A DNA stretch of 64,000 nt, taken from Pseudomonas migulae. GTDB lineage: Bacteria > Pseudomonadota > Gammaproteobacteria > Pseudomonadales > Pseudomonadaceae. Position 1 is the stretch's first letter. Each line of letters begins with the position of its first letter. The notes beneath the pieces were generated by a model that had not been told where the DNA came from, searched no databases, and saw only the letters and a program-made list of their open reading frames with translations. This document shows, one piece after another, positions 45,595 to 58,799 of the stretch. Location: positions 5,754,501 to 5,818,500 of the forward strand of contig NZ_JALJWR010000001.1 of assembly GCF_024169315.1 (NCBI RefSeq), given 5' to 3'. The translations under genes and the position numbers were made by a program.

Positions 45595-45663
45595 CGAGAG
45601 TCGGTTCCAGTGCTTTTGTAAAGGATGGCGAAGTATACCCGAGCGTCTTCGCGGGTGGATCGC

Positions 45664-45669
45664 TATAAT
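45664..45669 (+). promoter_or_regulatory. -10 element of the mtnA promoter
   Basis: A perfect TATAAT lies 32 bases before the mtnA start, in the 107-base gap divergent to mtaD. I could not find a good -35 at the right distance. Confidence 0.45.
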
Positions 45670-45701
45670 CGGCCGCTTTGTTACTGAGTACGGGGTGTGG
45701 G

Positions 45702-46778
45702 ATGCGCGATCGACTGTTGGCTGCGGAGAAGGTGAAGGCCATCGATTGGCGTGATGGCGCCCTGTATCTGCTGGATCAGCGTGTTTTGCCGTTCGAGGAA
45801 ACCTGGATTGCCTACACCAGCGCGGCTGGCGTGGCCGAGGCCATTCGCTCGATGGTGGTACGTGGCGCGCCGGCAATTGGCATCAGTGCCGCATATGCCA
45901 TGGTGTTGTCAGCCCGCGCCCGTATTGCCGAGGGCGGTGACTGGCAGGCGGCGTGGGAAGAGGATTACGCGTTGCTGGCCGATTCCCGTCCAACGGCGGT
46001 GAATCTGTTCTGGGCCTTGAGTCGCATGCGTGACCGCCTTGATCGTATCAAGCGTGATGCCGACCCTCTGGCGGCGCTGGAGGCAGAGGCTATTGCCATT
46101 CACGAAAGTGATCGTGAGGCCAACCTGACCATGGCGCAACTGGGTGTGGATCTGATCCGCAAGCATCAGGGTAACGCTCAAGCGATCCTGACCCATTGCA
46201 ACACCGGCGCACTGGCCACCGGCGGCTTCGGTACCGCGCTGGGCGTCATTCGCGGGGCGTTCATCGAAGGCATGGTCGAGCGCGTTTATGCCGACGAAAC
46301 CCGTCCGTGGCTGCAGGGTTCGCGTCTGACGGCGTGGGAACTGGCCAACGAAGGCATTCCCGTGACCCTCAATGCCGACTCCGCCGCCGCCCATATCATG
46401 AAGACCAAAGGCATCACCTGGGTCATCGTCGGCGCCGACCGGATCACCGCCAATGGCGACGTGGCCAACAAGATCGGTACTTATCAACTGGCGGTGAACG
46501 CCATGCACCACGGCGTGCGCTTCATGGTGGTGGCGCCCAGCTCGACCATCGACATGAACCTGGCCAGTGGCGACGATATTCCGATTGAAGAACGTGACGG
46601 CCGCGAGTTGCTGGAAGTCGGCGGCAAGCGGGTCGGGGCGGATGTCGATGCGTTCAACCCGGTGTTCGACGTAACGCCGGCGGATCTGATCGATGCGATC
46701 GTCACCGAAAAAGGCATCGTTGAACGCCCGGATACCGCGAAGATGGCGCAGTTGATGTGCCGCAAGCGCCTGCATTGA
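45702..46778 (+). CDS. mtnA: Methylthioribose-1-phosphate isomerase
   Basis: A 358-residue enzyme of the eIF2B-alpha-like fold that isomerises MTR-1-P to methylthioribulose-1-P in methionine salvage. Visible: [38 protein letters not shown] with the catalytic Cys, and [24 protein letters not shown] with the catalytic Asp. Start at 45702 ([11 protein letters not shown]). Divergent from mtaD. Confidence 0.95.
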   Translation: MRDRLLAAEKVKAIDWRDGALYLLDQRVLPFEETWIAYTSAAGVAEAIRSMVVRGAPAIGISAAYAMVLSARARIAEGGDWQAAWEEDYALLADSRPTAVNLFWALSRMRDRLDRIKRDADPLAALEAEAIAIHESDREANLTMAQLGVDLIRKHQGNAQAILTHCNTGALATGGFGTALGVIRGAFIEGMVERVYADETRPWLQGSRLTAWELANEGIPVTLNADSAAAHIMKTKGITWVIVGADRITANGDVANKIGTYQLAVNAMHHGVRFMVVAPSSTIDMNLASGDDIPIEERDGRELLEVGGKRVGADVDAFNPVFDVTPADLIDAIVTEKGIVERPDTAKMAQLMCRKRLH

Positions 46779-46800
46779 CCTTTTCTGGTGTCTGAAATAT

Positions 46801-46918
46801 CGCCATCGCGGGCAAGTCGAATCGTCGCGCCGCCGCTCCCACAGGGTTTTGTGTTGTGCTGGTAATCTCGGGCATTCCATGATCCCTGCGGGAGCGGGCT
46901 TGCCCGCGATGAGGCCCG
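46801..46918. repeat. REPIN between mtnA and gyrA
   Basis: Left unit CATCGCGGGCAAGTCGAATC (a shortened, altered arm) and right unit GGGAGCGGGCTTGCCCGCGA, separated by about 42 bases. The remaining 300 bases before gyrA carry no other gene and must contain its promoter, which I could not assign. Confidence 0.8.
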
Positions 46919-47228
46919 CAAAGTCAATAAATCAGCCTGAATTCTGCATTCGGCAACCCTCTAAGCCCCTCTCGTCCCCGTTAAGCCTGCCACCAGTCAA
47001 CTAACTACACTCCATGCGCATCTGGGGGATAGGTGCGTGGCGGCTCTTGTGATAACATCCGGCGGTTTCCAAGGTAGCCCGATGTGGCTGCCTTTACTGC
47101 GCAGATCCATGGCATAACTCGTTGATTTGTCGTAAGTCGGTGCACTGGCACTCAGCCTGCATCGGCGAGCTTCGTTCGTCCCATATGGATGTGACGAAGT
47201 TTCACCAGAAAAAGGAATCAGGCTTCTC

Positions 47229-49892
<2,664 letters not shown>

Positions 49893-49902
49893 GCGGACAG
49901 AC

Positions 49903-49937
49903 AGGGGGCGGATGAGAATTCGCCCCCTTGTTGTTTG
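49903..49937 (+). terminator. Terminator after gyrA
   Basis: GGGGGCG and CGCCCCC pair around a 10-base loop and are followed by TTGTTGTTTG. Lies ten bases past the gyrA stop. Confidence 0.75.
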
Positions 49938-49973
49938 TCCTGTACGAAAGTATCGGCACCCATGGAGATCCCT

Positions 49974-50063
49974 TGTGGGAGCGGGCTTGCTCGCGAATAC
50001 GGACTGACATTCACCGCAGATGTCGTCTGTAACACCGCTTTCGCGAGCAAGCCCGCTCCCACA
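49974..50063. repeat. REPIN between gyrA and serC
   Basis: Perfect 24-base arms (49974-49997 and 50040-50063) with core GGGAGCGGGCTTGCTCGCG, the same subtype as the one inside cobB. Confidence 0.95.
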
Positions 50064-50130
50064 TGAGTTCTGTGTCGATTGATGTTGTGATTTATTGCGT
50101 GACTACCACCAAATCAGAGCGAGATTGGAT

Positions 50131-51216
50131 GTGAGCAAGAGAGCCTATAACTTCTGTGCCGGTCCTGCGGCACTTCCCGAAGCTGTCCTGCAGCGCGCCC
50201 AGGGTGAACTCCTTGATTGGCACGGCAAGGGCCTCTCGGTCATGGAAATGAGCCATCGCAGTGATGAGTTCGTGTCCATCGCCACCAAGGCCGAGCAGGA
50301 TCTGCGTGATCTGCTGAATATCCCCTCGAACTATAAAGTGCTGTTCCTGCAAGGTGGCGCCAGCCAGCAATTCGCTCAGATTCCTCTGAACCTGTTGCCG
50401 GAAGGTCGAACCGCCGACTATATCGACACCGGTATCTGGTCGCAGAAAGCCATCGAAGAAGCGTCGCGCTACGGTCACGTCAACGTTGCCGCTACCGCCA
50501 AGCCTTACGACTATTTCGCTATTCCCGGGCAAAACGAATGGACGCTGTCGAAAGACGCGGCCTACGTTCACTACGCGCCGAACGAAACCATTGGCGGTCT
50601 GGAATTCAATTGGGTCCCGGAAACCGGTGACGTTCCGCTGGTCGCCGACATGTCTTCGGACATTCTCTCGCGTCCGATCGATGTTTCGCGTTTCGGCATG
50701 ATCTACGCCGGCGCCCAGAAAAACATCGGCCCGAGCGGTATCGTCGTCAACATCATTCGCGAAGACCTGTTGGGTCATGCCCGTTCCCTGTGCCCGACCA
50801 TGCTCAACTACAAGGTCGCGGCGGATAACGGCTCGATGTACAACACCCCGCCAACCCTGGCCTGGTACCTGTCCGGCCTGGTGTTCGAGTGGCTGAAAGA
50901 GCAGGGTGGTGTCGAAGCCATCGGCAAGCTCAATGAAGTGAAGCAGCGCACGCTGTACAACTTCATCGACGCCAGCGGCTTGTACAGCAACCCGATCAAC
51001 AAGTCCGACCGCTCGTGGATGAACGTGCCGTTCCGCCTGACTGACGATCGTCTCGACAAGCCATTCCTGGCCGGTGCCGACGAACGTGGCCTGCTCAACC
51101 TCAAGGGCCACCGTTCCGTGGGCGGCATGCGCGCCTCCATCTATAACGCCGTCGACATCGTTGCGGTCAACGCACTGGTTTCGTACATGGCAGAGTTCGA
51201 GAAGGAACACGGCTAA
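50131..51216 (+). CDS. serC: Phosphoserine aminotransferase
   Basis: A 361-residue PLP enzyme of serine and pyridoxine synthesis. Recognised by AYNFCAGPAALPEAVL, LFLQGGASQQFAQIPLNL, the PLP lysine in YAGAQKNIGPSG, and the C-terminal GHRSVGGMRASIYNA. The GTG at 50131 is chosen because it gives the family N-terminus (SKRAYNF) and usual length; the frame extends upstream to 50095 through non-conserved residues. Stop overlaps the pheA ATG by one base. Confidence 0.97.
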   Translation: MSKRAYNFCAGPAALPEAVLQRAQGELLDWHGKGLSVMEMSHRSDEFVSIATKAEQDLRDLLNIPSNYKVLFLQGGASQQFAQIPLNLLPEGRTADYIDTGIWSQKAIEEASRYGHVNVAATAKPYDYFAIPGQNEWTLSKDAAYVHYAPNETIGGLEFNWVPETGDVPLVADMSSDILSRPIDVSRFGMIYAGAQKNIGPSGIVVNIIREDLLGHARSLCPTMLNYKVAADNGSMYNTPPTLAWYLSGLVFEWLKEQGGVEAIGKLNEVKQRTLYNFIDASGLYSNPINKSDRSWMNVPFRLTDDRLDKPFLAGADERGLLNLKGHRSVGGMRASIYNAVDIVAVNALVSYMAEFEKEHG

Positions 51217-52310
51217 TGTCTGAGCAAGAACTCAAGGCACTGCGCCTGCGCATTGATGCTCTGGACGAAAAAGTCCTGGAGCTGATCAGTGAGCGCGCAC
51301 GCTGCGCCCAGGAAGTTGCGCGAGTAAAGATGGCCTCGCTGGCCGAAGGCGAAGTGCCGGTGTTCTATCGTCCTGAGCGCGAAGCTCAGGTGCTCAAGCG
51401 CGTGATGGAGCGCAATCAGGGTCCGCTGGGCAACGAAGAGATGGCGCGGTTGTTCCGCGAAATCATGTCCTCGTGCCTGGCCCTCGAGCAGCCGCTGAAA
51501 GTGGCTTACCTCGGCCCAGAAGGTACCTTCACTCAAGCGGCGGCCATGAAACACTTCGGCCACGCCGTGATCAGCAAGCCTATGGCGGCGATCGACGAAG
51601 TGTTCCGCGAAGTGGCGGCCGGTGCGGTGAACTTTGGCGTGGTCCCGGTGGAAAACTCCACCGAGGGCGCGGTCAACCACACCCTCGACAGCTTTCTCGA
51701 ACACGACATGGTCATCTGTGGCGAAGTCGAGTTGCGGATTCACCACCACTTGCTGGTCGGTGAAAACACCAAGACCGACAGCATCAGCCGCATCTATTCC
51801 CATGCCCAATCGCTGGCCCAGTGCCGCAAGTGGCTGGACGCACACTACCCGAATGTCGAGCGCGTGGCGGTTTCGAGCAACGCCGAAGCAGCGAAGCGGG
51901 TCAAGGGTGAGTGGAACTCGGCGGCCATTGCCGGCGACATGGCGGCAGGCTTGTACGGGCTGACCCGTCTGGCCGAGAAAATCGAGGATCGCCCGGACAA
52001 CTCCACGCGATTCCTGATGATCGGCAGCCAGGAAGTGCCGCCGACCGGCGACGACAAGACGTCGATCATTGTGTCGATGAGCAACAAACCCGGTGCGCTT
52101 CACGAGTTGCTGGTGCCGTTCCACGACAACGGGATCGACCTGACGCGAATCGAGACGCGTCCTTCGCGCAGCGGTAAATGGACCTACGTGTTCTTCATCG
52201 ACTTCGTCGGCCACCACCGTGATCCGCTGGTCAAAGGTGTGCTGGAAAAAATCAGTCAGGAAGCAGTGGCACTTAAAGTGTTGGGTTCCTACCCGAAAGC
52301 AGTTCTCTAA
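51216..52310 (+). CDS. pheA: Bifunctional chorismate mutase / prephenate dehydratase
   Basis: A 364-residue enzyme of phenylalanine synthesis. Residues 1 to about 95 form the AroQ-type mutase (LKALRLRIDALDEKVLELISERARCAQEVARVK); residues about 95-270 the dehydratase (AYLGPEGTFTQAAAMKHFG, VPVENSTEGAVNHTLD, TRFLMIG); the rest is an ACT domain with PGALHELL and IETRPS, which binds phenylalanine for feedback control. One-base overlap with serC. Confidence 0.97.
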   Translation: MSEQELKALRLRIDALDEKVLELISERARCAQEVARVKMASLAEGEVPVFYRPEREAQVLKRVMERNQGPLGNEEMARLFREIMSSCLALEQPLKVAYLGPEGTFTQAAAMKHFGHAVISKPMAAIDEVFREVAAGAVNFGVVPVENSTEGAVNHTLDSFLEHDMVICGEVELRIHHHLLVGENTKTDSISRIYSHAQSLAQCRKWLDAHYPNVERVAVSSNAEAAKRVKGEWNSAAIAGDMAAGLYGLTRLAEKIEDRPDNSTRFLMIGSQEVPPTGDDKTSIIVSMSNKPGALHELLVPFHDNGIDLTRIETRPSRSGKWTYVFFIDFVGHHRDPLVKGVLEKISQEAVALKVLGSYPKAVL

Positions 52311-52320
52311 GGGGTAGCAA

Positions 52321-53433
52321 ATGAGTGGCAACTTCCTCGCTCTGGCACAGCCAGGCGTGCAACAACTTTCGCCTTACGTTCCGGGCAAGCCTGTGGACGA
52401 ACTGGCGCGCGAGCTGAATATCGATCCGGCCAGCATCGTCAAGCTGGCCAGTAACGAAAACCCGTTGGGCGCCAGTCCGAAGGCGCTGGCGGCGATTCGT
52501 GAAGAACTGGCCGAACTGACCCGTTATCCGGATGGCAACGGTTTTGCGCTCAAGACCCTGCTGGCCGACCAGTGCCGCGTCGAGCTGAATCAGGTGACGC
52601 TGGGCAATGGCTCCAACGACATTCTGGAGCTGGTCGCTCGCGCTTATCTGGCTCCGGGCCTGAACGCGGTGTTCAGCGAGCACGCGTTTGCGGTCTATCC
52701 GATCGTCACGCAAGCCGTCGGCGCTGCCGCGAAAGTGATTCCGGCCAAAGACTGGGGTCATGATCTGTCGGCCATGCTGGCTGCCATCGACGCCGATACC
52801 CGCGTGGTCTTCATCGCCAACCCGAACAACCCGACCGGAACCTGGTTTGGCGCCGAAGCGCTGGACGAGTTCCTGCAGGACGTTCCGGAACACGTGCTGG
52901 TGGTGCTGGACGAGGCTTACATCGAATACGCCGAAGGCAGCGATCTGCCGGATGGTCTCGACTACCTGGCGGCCTACCCGAATTTGCTGGTCTCGCGCAC
53001 CTTCTCCAAGGCCTACGGCCTGGCGGCGCTGCGGGTCGGTTATGGCTTGTCCACCGCCGTGGTTGCCGATGTGCTGAACCGTGTACGCCAGCCGTTCAAC
53101 GTCAACAGCCTGGCCCTGGCCGCTGCTTGCGCTGCACTGCAAGATACCGAATACCTGGCTGAAAGCCGTCGCCTGAACGAAACCGGCATGCAGCAACTGG
53201 AAGCGGGTTTCCGCGAGCTGGGGCTGAGCTGGATTCCATCCAAAGGCAATTTCATCTGCGTTGATCTGGCGCGCGAAGCGGCTCCGGTGTTCCAGGGCTT
53301 GCTGCGTGAAGGCGTGATCGTGCGTCCTGTGGCCAACTACGGCATGCCGAACCACCTGCGCATCACCATCGGCCTGCCGGCGGAAAACAGCCGCTTCCTC
53401 GAGGCGCTGACCAAGGTTCTGGCTCGTGGTTGA
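52321..53433 (+). CDS. hisC: Histidinol-phosphate aminotransferase
   Basis: A 370-residue fold-type I aminotransferase. NPNNPTGTWF, the Asp in VVLDEAYIEYA, and the PLP lysine in SRTFSKAYGLAALRVGYG are seen, plus the C-terminal arginine in HLRITIGLP. Its position between pheA and tyrA suggests it also works on aromatic keto-acids, as proposed for supra-operon HisC proteins. AAGGGG before the start; ten bases after pheA. Confidence 0.93.
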   Translation: MSGNFLALAQPGVQQLSPYVPGKPVDELARELNIDPASIVKLASNENPLGASPKALAAIREELAELTRYPDGNGFALKTLLADQCRVELNQVTLGNGSNDILELVARAYLAPGLNAVFSEHAFAVYPIVTQAVGAAAKVIPAKDWGHDLSAMLAAIDADTRVVFIANPNNPTGTWFGAEALDEFLQDVPEHVLVVLDEAYIEYAEGSDLPDGLDYLAAYPNLLVSRTFSKAYGLAALRVGYGLSTAVVADVLNRVRQPFNVNSLALAAACAALQDTEYLAESRRLNETGMQQLEAGFRELGLSWIPSKGNFICVDLAREAAPVFQGLLREGVIVRPVANYGMPNHLRITIGLPAENSRFLEALTKVLARG

Positions 53434-55669
53434 TGTCACTGCTCTGCAATCTGCTGAACCTGTGATCGGTCGCCTGGTGGTGGTCGGTCTGGGGTTGATC
53501 GGCGGTTCGTTTGCCAAGGGTTTGCGTGAAAGCGGCCTGTGCCGCGAGGTGGTTGGCGTCGATCTCGACCCGCAGTCGCGCAAGCTCGCGGTGGAGTTGG
53601 GTGTGGTCGATCGCTGCGAAGAAGACCTGACGGTCGCTTGTCAGGGCGCCGACGTGATTCAGTTGGCCGTGCCGATCCTTGCCATGGAAAAAATGCTTGG
53701 GCGCCTGGCCGGCATGGACCTTGGGCAAGCGATTCTGACCGATGTCGGCAGCGCCAAAGGCAATGTCGTGCGTGCCGCGACTGAAGCGTTTGGCGGCATG
53801 CCGGCGCGTTTCGTGCCGGGTCATCCGATTGCCGGTTCCGAGCAGAGCGGGGTGGAAGCCTCCAACGCCGAACTGTTTCGTCGTCATAAAGTGATTCTGA
53901 CACCGCTGGATCAAACCGATCCGGCAGCCCTGGCAGTGGTCGACCGTTTGTGGCGCGAACTGGGCGCCGATGTCGAGCACATGCAGGTCGAGCGCCACGA
54001 CGAAGTGTTGGCGGCGACCAGCCATTTGCCGCACTTGCTGGCGTTCGGATTGGTCGATTCATTGGCCAAGCGCAATGAAAACCTTGAGATCTTCCGTTAC
54101 GCTGCCGGCGGTTTCCGCGATTTCACAAGAATCGCGGGAAGCGACCCGGTCATGTGGCACGACATCTTCCTCGCCAACCGCGAAGCTGTCCTGCGCACAC
54201 TCGATACATTTCGCAGCGACCTCGACGCCTTGCGCGACGCGGTCGATGCAGGGGATGGGCATCAATTGCTGGGCGTGTTCACGCGCGCCCGGGTTGCCCG
54301 CGAACATTTCAGTAAAATCCTGGCCCGCCGGGCTTATGTGGACGCTATGAACTCCAACGACCTGATTTTCCTGGCACAACCTGGTGGCCGCCTGACTGGG
54401 CGGATTCGTGTACCGGGCGACAAATCGATTTCCCACCGCTCGATCATGCTCGGCTCCCTTGCCGAAGGCGTCACCGAAGTCGAAGGCTTCCTCGAGGGCG
54501 AAGACGCTCTGGCGACCTTGCAGGCCTTCCGCGACATGGGTGTCGTGATCGAAGGTCCGCACCACGGGCGCGTGACCATCCACGGCGTCGGCCTGCATGG
54601 CCTGAAGCCTGCGCCGGGCCCGATCTATCTGGGCAACTCCGGCACCTCGATGCGTCTGCTGTCTGGCCTGCTGGCTGCGCAGAACTTCGACAGCACCCTG
54701 ACCGGTGACGCCTCGCTTTCCAAGCGTCCGATGAATCGCGTGGCCAATCCGTTGCGTGAAATGGGCGCCGTGATCGAGACCGCTGCAGAAGGTCGTCCGC
54801 CGATGATCATCCGTGGCGGCAACAAGCTCAAAGGCCTGACCTACACCATGCCGATGGCCAGCGCCCAGGTTAAATCCTGCCTGCTGCTGGCGGGCCTGTA
54901 CGCCGATGGCAAGACCACGGTCACCGAGCCTGCGCCAACCCGCGACCACACCGAGCGCATGCTGCGCGGCTTCGGCTACCCGGTCACCGTCAACGGCGCA
55001 ACGGCGTCGGTCGAGTCCGGGCACAAGCTGACCGCGACCCACATTGAAGTGCCGGGCGATATTTCGTCCTCGGCGTTCTTCCTGGTGGCGGCGTCGATCG
55101 CCGAAGGTTCCGAGCTGGTGCTCGAACACGTCGGCATCAACCCGACCCGTACCGGCGTAATCGACATCCTGCGCCTGATGGGCGCTGACATCACCCTGGA
55201 AAACCAGCGTGAAGTCGGCGGCGAGCCGGTAGCGGACCTGCGCGTTCGTGCAGCTAAACTCAAAGGTATCGAGATTCCCGAAGCGCTGGTGCCGCTGGCC
55301 ATCGACGAGTTCCCGGTGCTGTTCGTGGCGGCGGCGTGCGCTGAAGGACGGACCATCCTGCGCGGTGCGGAAGAACTGCGAGTCAAGGAGTCGGACCGGA
55401 TCCAGGTCATGGCCGATGGCTTGCTGGCACTGGGTGTCAAATGCGAACCGACCCCGGACGGCATCATTATCGACGGCGGCCTGATCGGCGGCGGCGAAGT
55501 GCACGGTCACGGCGATCACCGGATTGCCATGGCCTTCAGCGTGGCCTCACTGCGCGCCACTGCACCGATCCGCATCCATGATTGCGCCAACGTCGCGACC
55601 TCGTTCCCGAACTTCCTGGCGCTGTGCGCTCAGGTCGGTATCCGTGTTGCACAAGAGGCTCAGTCGTGA
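53426..55669 (+). CDS. tyrA-aroA: Fused cyclohexadienyl/prephenate dehydrogenase and EPSP synthase
   Basis: A 747-residue fusion. The N-terminal part is TyrA with the dinucleotide motif GLGLIGG (residues 21-27), DVGSAKGNV and [12 protein letters not shown]; the C-terminal part, from about residue 315, is AroA with [27 protein letters not shown] and [12 protein letters not shown]. It thus contributes to tyrosine synthesis and the penultimate chorismate step. Starts with GTG eight bases inside hisC. The same fusion occurs in other Pseudomonas. Junction is around [18 protein letters not shown]; no internal frameshift seen. Confidence 0.95.
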   Translation: MVDVTALQSAEPVIGRLVVVGLGLIGGSFAKGLRESGLCREVVGVDLDPQSRKLAVELGVVDRCEEDLTVACQGADVIQLAVPILAMEKMLGRLAGMDLGQAILTDVGSAKGNVVRAATEAFGGMPARFVPGHPIAGSEQSGVEASNAELFRRHKVILTPLDQTDPAALAVVDRLWRELGADVEHMQVERHDEVLAATSHLPHLLAFGLVDSLAKRNENLEIFRYAAGGFRDFTRIAGSDPVMWHDIFLANREAVLRTLDTFRSDLDALRDAVDAGDGHQLLGVFTRARVAREHFSKILARRAYVDAMNSNDLIFLAQPGGRLTGRIRVPGDKSISHRSIMLGSLAEGVTEVEGFLEGEDALATLQAFRDMGVVIEGPHHGRVTIHGVGLHGLKPAPGPIYLGNSGTSMRLLSGLLAAQNFDSTLTGDASLSKRPMNRVANPLREMGAVIETAAEGRPPMIIRGGNKLKGLTYTMPMASAQVKSCLLLAGLYADGKTTVTEPAPTRDHTERMLRGFGYPVTVNGATASVESGHKLTATHIEVPGDISSSAFFLVAASIAEGSELVLEHVGINPTRTGVIDILRLMGADITLENQREVGGEPVADLRVRAAKLKGIEIPEALVPLAIDEFPVLFVAAACAEGRTILRGAEELRVKESDRIQVMADGLLALGVKCEPTPDGIIIDGGLIGGGEVHGHGDHRIAMAFSVASLRATAPIRIHDCANVATSFPNFLALCAQVGIRVAQEAQS

Positions 55670-56355
55670 AAATCATTGCACCGGTCATCACCATTGATGG
55701 GCCAAGCGGCTCTGGCAAGGGCACTGTAGCCGGGATCCTGGCCAAGCGTCTGGGCTGGAATCTGTTGGATTCCGGTGCGCTTTATCGTTTGCTGGCGTTT
55801 GCCGCGCATAACCATGGCGTCGACCTGACCAACGAAGAGCTGCTGAAAAAGCTTGCCGCTCATCTGGATGTGCAGTTCATCGCGGCGACCGACGGTCAGT
55901 TGCAGCGCATCATTCTTGAGGGGGATGAAGTCAGCGACGTCATCCGCACCGAAAGCATTGGTTCCGGCGCTTCCCAGGTCGCGGCCTTGCCCGCCGTGCG
56001 CGAAGCGCTGTTGCAGCGCCAGCGCGCGTTCCAGGAAGCACCGGGTCTGGTGGCCGATGGCCGCGACATGGGCACTGTCGTTTTTCCTGATGCACCGCTG
56101 AAGATATTCCTGACCGCCAGTGCCGAGGAGCGTGCGCGCCGTCGATACTTGCAGTTGAAGGGCAAAGTCGATGGTGTTAGTCTGTCGAGTCTGCTAGATG
56201 AGATACGTGCACGCGATGAGCGTGACACCCAGCGAGCGGTAGCCCCGCTCAAGCCGGCGGCTGACGCCATACAGCTGGATTCCACGGAATTATCCATCGA
56301 CCAGGTGCTGGAACGCATCATGAGTGAGATCGCCATCCGCGATATCGCCGGGTGA
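55666..56355 (+). CDS. cmk: Cytidylate kinase
   Basis: A 229-residue (d)CMP kinase. The P-loop is [15 protein letters not shown] near the N-terminus, with LLDSGALYR, and the conserved [39 protein letters not shown] at 55666 overlaps the tyrA-aroA stop by GTGA; the longer frame from 55582 overlaps coding sequence. Followed by the rpsA leader, with which it is often co-transcribed. Confidence 0.97.
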   Translation: MKIIAPVITIDGPSGSGKGTVAGILAKRLGWNLLDSGALYRLLAFAAHNHGVDLTNEELLKKLAAHLDVQFIAATDGQLQRIILEGDEVSDVIRTESIGSGASQVAALPAVREALLQRQRAFQEAPGLVADGRDMGTVVFPDAPLKIFLTASAEERARRRYLQLKGKVDGVSLSSLLDEIRARDERDTQRAVAPLKPAADAIQLDSTELSIDQVLERIMSEIAIRDIAG

Positions 56356-56357
56356 CC

Positions 56358-56457
56358 AAGAAGCTTGGCAGGGGACCAGTCATAGTCCTGCGGTGCTTCT
56401 TCTAAATGAAACTAACCCACATCGTCTGGGATGTGGAGATGGGCGTATTCTTCGCCC
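56358..56457 (+). promoter_or_regulatory. Structured leader of rpsA (three stem-loops)
   Basis: Between cmk and rpsA three stems are visible: AAGAAGC/GCTTCTT enclosing GCAGG-GAC/GTC-CTGC (56358-56401), CCACATC/GATGTGG (56417-56436) and GGGCG/CGCCC (56441-56457). They end 18 bases before the start. Multi-hairpin leaders bound by S1 are known for rpsA in gammaproteobacteria, so autoregulation is likely; not tested here. Confidence 0.5.
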
Positions 56458-56475
56458 TCATCAACAGGAATTAAA

Positions 56476-58167
56476 ATGAGCGAAAGCTTTGCGGAACTCT
56501 TTGAAGAAAGCCTAAAAACCCTGAACCTTCAGGCAGGCTCCATCATCACCGGTGTTATCGTTGATATCGATTACCAAGCTCGCTGGGTAACCGTTCACGC
56601 TGGCCTGAAGTCTGAAGCACTCATCCCGCTTGAGCAGTTCTACAACGACGCTGGCGAACTGAACATCAACGTCGGTGACGAAGTTCACGTTGCTCTGGAC
56701 TCGGTTGAAGACGGCTTTGGCGAGACCAAGCTGTCCCGTGAAAAAGCCAAGCGCGCTGAATGCTGGATTGTTCTGGAAGCAGCCTTCGCAGCCGAAGAAG
56801 TGGTCAAGGGCGTTATCAACGGTAAGGTTAAAGGCGGCTTCACTGTCGACGTTAACGGCATCCGTGCGTTCCTGCCAGGTTCTCTGGTTGACGTCCGTCC
56901 AGTGCGCGACACCACGCACCTGGAAGGCAAAGAGCTGGAATTCAAGGTCATCAAGCTGGACCAGAAGCGCAACAACGTTGTCGTTTCCCGTCGTAGCGTC
57001 CTGGAAGCCGAGAACTCCGCCGAGCGCGAAGCTCTGCTGGAATCCCTGCAGGAAGGCCAACAAGTCAAAGGTATCGTCAAGAACCTCACCGATTACGGCG
57101 CATTCGTCGATCTGGGTGGCGTCGATGGCCTGCTGCACATTACCGACATGGCTTGGAAGCGTATCAAGCATCCTTCCGAAATCGTCAACGTTGGCGACGA
57201 GATCGATGTCAAGGTTCTGAAGTACGATCGCGAACGCAATCGTGTTTCCCTGGGCCTGAAGCAACTGGGCGAAGATCCATGGGTTGCTATCAAAGCCCGT
57301 TACCCAGAAAGCACTCGCGTTACCGCTCGTGTAACCAACCTGACCGACTACGGCTGCTTCGCTGAGCTGGAAGAAGGCGTTGAAGGTCTGGTACACGTTT
57401 CCGAAATGGACTGGACCAACAAGAACATCCACCCTTCGAAAGTCGTACAAGTCGGCGACGAAGTGGAAGTCATGGTTCTGGACATCGACGAAGAGCGTCG
57501 TCGTATCTCCCTCGGCATCAAGCAGTGCAAATCTAACCCATGGGAAGATTTCTCTGGCCAGTTCAACAAGGGCGATAAAATCTCCGGCACCATCAAGTCG
57601 ATCACCGATTTCGGTATCTTCATTGGTCTGGACGGCGGCATCGACGGCCTGGTTCACCTGTCCGACATCTCCTGGAACGAAGTGGGCGAAGAAGCCGTTC
57701 GCCGCTTCAAGAAGGGCGACGAGCTGGACACCGTTATCCTGTCGGTTGACCCAGAGCGCGAGCGCATCTCCCTGGGTATCAAGCAACTGGAAAGCGATCC
57801 GTTCTCCGAGTACGTTCAAGAGAACGACAAAGGCGCAATCGTTAAAGGCATCGTGAAAGAAGTTGACGCTAAAGGCGCCATCATCACTCTGGCCGACGAT
57901 ATCGAAGCGACTCTGAAAGCCTCCGAAATCAGCCGTGACCGCGTTGAAGACGCGCGCAACGTTCTGAAAGAAGGCCAGGAAGTAGAAGCCAAGATCATCA
58001 GCGTTGACCGCAAGAGCCGTGTAATCCAGCTCTCCATCAAGTCGAAAGACGATGCTGAAGAGAAAGAAGCCATCCAGAGCTTGAAAGACAAGCCTTCGGA
58101 TAGCATCGCTGCTGGTCCTACCACTCTGGGCGACCTGTTGCGTGCACAAATGGAAAAACAGAACTAA
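56476..58167 (+). CDS. rpsA: 30S ribosomal protein S1
   Basis: A 563-residue RNA-binding protein of the small ribosomal subunit needed to load most mRNAs. It has six S1 (OB-fold) repeats: two N-terminal divergent ones and four closely similar ones with the pattern [22 protein letters not shown] and GEDPW.A. Start at 56476 ([13 protein letters not shown]) has AGGA nearby. Codon use is highly biased, with repeated CTG, AAG and GGC, as for a highly expressed gene. Length matches Pseudomonas S1. Confidence 0.98.
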   Translation: MSESFAELFEESLKTLNLQAGSIITGVIVDIDYQARWVTVHAGLKSEALIPLEQFYNDAGELNINVGDEVHVALDSVEDGFGETKLSREKAKRAECWIVLEAAFAAEEVVKGVINGKVKGGFTVDVNGIRAFLPGSLVDVRPVRDTTHLEGKELEFKVIKLDQKRNNVVVSRRSVLEAENSAEREALLESLQEGQQVKGIVKNLTDYGAFVDLGGVDGLLHITDMAWKRIKHPSEIVNVGDEIDVKVLKYDRERNRVSLGLKQLGEDPWVAIKARYPESTRVTARVTNLTDYGCFAELEEGVEGLVHVSEMDWTNKNIHPSKVVQVGDEVEVMVLDIDEERRRISLGIKQCKSNPWEDFSGQFNKGDKISGTIKSITDFGIFIGLDGGIDGLVHLSDISWNEVGEEAVRRFKKGDELDTVILSVDPERERISLGIKQLESDPFSEYVQENDKGAIVKGIVKEVDAKGAIITLADDIEATLKASEISRDRVEDARNVLKEGQEVEAKIISVDRKSRVIQLSIKSKDDAEEKEAIQSLKDKPSDSIAAGPTTLGDLLRAQMEKQN

Positions 58168-58183
58168 GTTCTGTCAGACCATA

Positions 58184-58213
58184 GAAAAAGGGCGACTTCG
58201 GTCGCCCTTTTTT
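58184..58213 (+). terminator. Terminator after rpsA
   Basis: AAAAAGGGCGAC-TTCG-GTCGCCCTTTTTT: a long stem with a UUCG tetraloop and A/T runs on both sides, so it can also work on the minus strand. Confidence 0.92.
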
Positions 58214-58384
58214 GTGCCCGCGATTTGATGTTGCCAAGGTTCGTCCGGTACAGAATGTTGGCCCATGAAACCAACAGTCCCACGAAGCTGTCTCTTTCTT
58301 TAATCGGATCAATCGCTTATTTGCAGCTAGTCTTTAGCAAGAAGCGAACGGCAGTCGGGCAGGGCGCCCGGCATAAGGAAAAGA

Positions 58385-58663
58385 ATGAACAGGCTCATTG
58401 TCGCAATAGCATTAATGACATTGGCGGGTTGTACCACTAATGCCAAGACCCATGCGGTGCGCGGGGTCAGTGGTATTGAGGTCGATTGTTCCGGGTTGGG
58501 GTCGGGATGGGAAAAGTGTCACAAGCGCGCTGCCAAGGAGTGCAAGGGGGCTGGTTACAAGGTGGTCACGCGATCCGATGATGCCAAAGAGGAAGATGAA
58601 TATCCTTTCGGCTTCAATCCTGCGGGTTACCTGACGCGCACCATGCTGGTTATCTGCCGATGA
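58385..58663 (+). CDS. Small lipoprotein
   Basis: A 92-residue protein. The lipobox LAGC (residues 13-16) follows a short hydrophobic segment (MNRLIVAIALMT). The mature part has VDCSGLGSGWEKCHKRAAKEC, where three cysteines suggest disulfides, and ends LTRTMLVICR. Function unknown; I have seen similar small lipoproteins near rpsA-ihfB in pseudomonads. Base use is slightly less GC-rich than the neighbours. Confidence 0.8.
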   Translation: MNRLIVAIALMTLAGCTTNAKTHAVRGVSGIEVDCSGLGSGWEKCHKRAAKECKGAGYKVVTRSDDAKEEDEYPFGFNPAGYLTRTMLVICR

Positions 58664-58799
58664 GCGGGCCCAGGGCACGATCAATGTTCACGCTGAATGC
58701 CGCTAAAGATATGTAAGACCTCGGGCTGTTCAAATTCTTCCGGGCATGCTAAAACCTTTGAAGCGCTTTTCCTAGCTGCTTGAAAAAGAAGGGAAAAAT

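Noticed and set aside
54059-58149. Long minus-strand frames opposite tyrA-aroA and rpsA
   Set aside because: Same antisense effect; the plus-strand products are unmistakable housekeeping proteins.
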